Part shown: piece after piece, positions 63,415 to 64,000 of the stretch | Layout: the number at the start of each line of letters is the position of its first letter | Numbering within the stretch: position 1 is the stretch's first letter | DNA from: Actinoplanes cyaneus | Lineage (GTDB): Bacteria > Actinomycetota > Actinomycetes > Mycobacteriales > Micromonosporaceae | Length of the DNA stretch: 64,000 nt | Assembly (NCBI RefSeq): GCF_016862095.1 | Contig: NZ_BOMH01000045.1 | Coordinates: 1-64,000 of the forward strand | Direction of reading: 5' to 3' | The notes under the pieces: generated by a model | What the model was told of the DNA's origin: nothing | Databases searched by the model: none | The model's input: only the letters and a program-made list of their open reading frames with translations | Position numbers and translations under genes: made by a program

Positions 63415-64000
63415 ATGCAGAGCGCCGAATTCAAGTCCGTAGGCCCGCGCCGGATCGGCGCCGTGCTGGGAGCGGCCCTGTTGATGACCGCCGCCAGCTG
63501 CACCGGCGACGACGAGAAGCCGTTCGCGGGGGAGCTGCCGCCGCCCGGCGCGATCTGGCCGACGCTCGAGCCGCCGCTGCCGGACGTCGACGGCGACGGC
63601 GTCCTGGAGCAGCCCGGCACGATCGGCCAGGGCGACGAGTTCCAGGAGGGCGACGCTCTGGGCGGTGACGGTCTGGGCGGCGACGGCCTGGGCGGCGATG
63701 GTCTGGGCGGCGACGCGGGCTCAGGCGGCATCGGTACGGCGGTCGGCGGTCCGCAGTCCGGAAACGATCAGTCGCAGGCAGGCGTCGGCACCCGTGCGCT
63801 GGGTCCCGGCGGCACCGTTGTCGCCACGCCCGGCGCGGGCGGGCACCACCACCACGGCGGCGCCGGTCTCGGCCTCGGCGGCACCGCCGTCGACAACCCA
63901 CGCGTGACCGGTCCCGTCGCGGGCGGCGTGGGCGGCCCCGGTCTCGGCGGCGCGACCCCGGCCGGCGGGCAGAGGCCGGCCCCGGCCGCTGGGAACGGCT
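63415..64000 (+). CDS. Glycine-rich putative lipoprotein with LGGDG repeats (runs off the window)
   Basis: An open frame of at least 195 codons continues past the edge. It starts MQSAEFKSVGPRRIGAVLGA and has a short hydrophobic segment ending TAASC, a plausible lipobox with Cys as the anchor residue. An acidic Pro-rich stretch (PPLPDVDGDGVLEQPG) follows, then four tandem LGGDG units and long Gly/Ala/Pro sequence with a run of four His (GAGGHHHHGGAG). GGGGAG lies 10 bases before the ATG. Third positions are strongly G/C. I do not recognise a family. Position suggests it is a cell-surface partner of the upstream Fn3/transglutaminase operon. Confidence 0.7.
   Translation, partial: MQSAEFKSVGPRRIGAVLGAALLMTAASCTGDDEKPFAGELPPPGAIWPTLEPPLPDVDGDGVLEQPGTIGQGDEFQEGDALGGDGLGGDGLGGDGLGGDAGSGGIGTAVGGPQSGNDQSQAGVGTRALGPGGTVVATPGAGGHHHHGGAGLGLGGTAVDNPRVTGPVAGGVGGPGLGGATPAGGQRPAPAAGNG
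63658..63717 (+). repeat. Four 15-bp tandem repeats encoding LGGDG
   Basis: Units of CTGGGCGGYGAYGGY repeat four times in frame; the last ends in GCG (Ala). Small base changes at third positions show the units have diverged while keeping the protein repeat. Copy number could vary between strains. Confidence 0.85.

Noticed and set aside
63658..63717. CRISPR-like array
   Set aside because: The repeats are contiguous 15-bp in-frame units without spacers, coding for LGGDG. No CRISPR array or cas gene was seen anywhere in the window.

Overview
The window is very GC-rich DNA with G/C at almost every third codon position, frequent GTG starts and strong GGAGG-type ribosome binding sites. Together with AfsR/SARP regulators, LuxR-family LAL regulators, a SpoIIE/STAS/RsbW-type switch, and an Fn3-MoxR-DUF58-transglutaminase operon, this points to a filamentous actinomycete. 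A Micromonosporaceae genus such as Actinoplanes is my guess; no marker gene here fixes the genus.

Region 1 (about 0.1-8.6 kb, minus strand) is a compact five-gene biosynthetic operon. In transcription order it encodes an L-tryptophan-oxidase-like flavoenzyme (RebO/StaO/VioA type), a 1025-residue chromopyrrolate-synthase-like protein (RebD/StaD/VioB type), a cytochrome P450, an O-methyltransferase and an FAD monooxygenase. This is the core enzyme set for a methylated bisindole (indolocarbazole or relative). The left end of the window cuts off anything further downstream.

Region 2 (9-13.4 kb) holds a damaged drug-exporter locus. An ABC ATPase carries a one-base frameshift, its tail reads directly into a histidine kinase that has lost its membrane domain, no permease gene is present, and a response regulator follows. 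Two palindromes lie in the promoter. Next come a stand-alone TipAS-domain protein, a truncated membrane-protein fragment and a ThuA-like gene.

Region 3 (13.6-20.7 kb) has a secreted CBM6/DUF1996 protein under a LacI-type operator, a DUF2252 protein, a three-gene partner-switching cassette (STAS antagonist, ANTAR-like/PAS/SpoIIE phosphatase, RsbW-like ATPase) and a GFA-family protein.

Region 4 (21-51.8 kb) is regulator-dense. It has four paralogous SARP/NB-ARC regulators (two with TPR tails), two divergent LAL regulators, one AraC regulator, an orphan ECF sigma factor, and a two-component system divergent from a MacB-type ABC exporter. Between these are an MFS transporter, SDR, DJ-1/PfpI protein, alpha/beta hydrolase, LtrA-like protein, SnoaL-like protein, NmrA-like protein, a DUF6174 protein and a UBP zinc-finger protein.

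Region 5 (51.9-64 kb) starts with a hemerythrin-like protein and a decayed serine recombinase that runs into tRNA-Leu(GAG), an integration scar. It ends with a TPR/Fn3 membrane protein, a large Fn3 protein, MoxR, DUF58 and a transglutaminase-fold membrane protein lacking its expected catalytic Cys and His. This layout resembles the PFNA-type cluster described in bifidobacteria. A glycine-rich putative lipoprotein with LGGDG repeats runs off the right edge.
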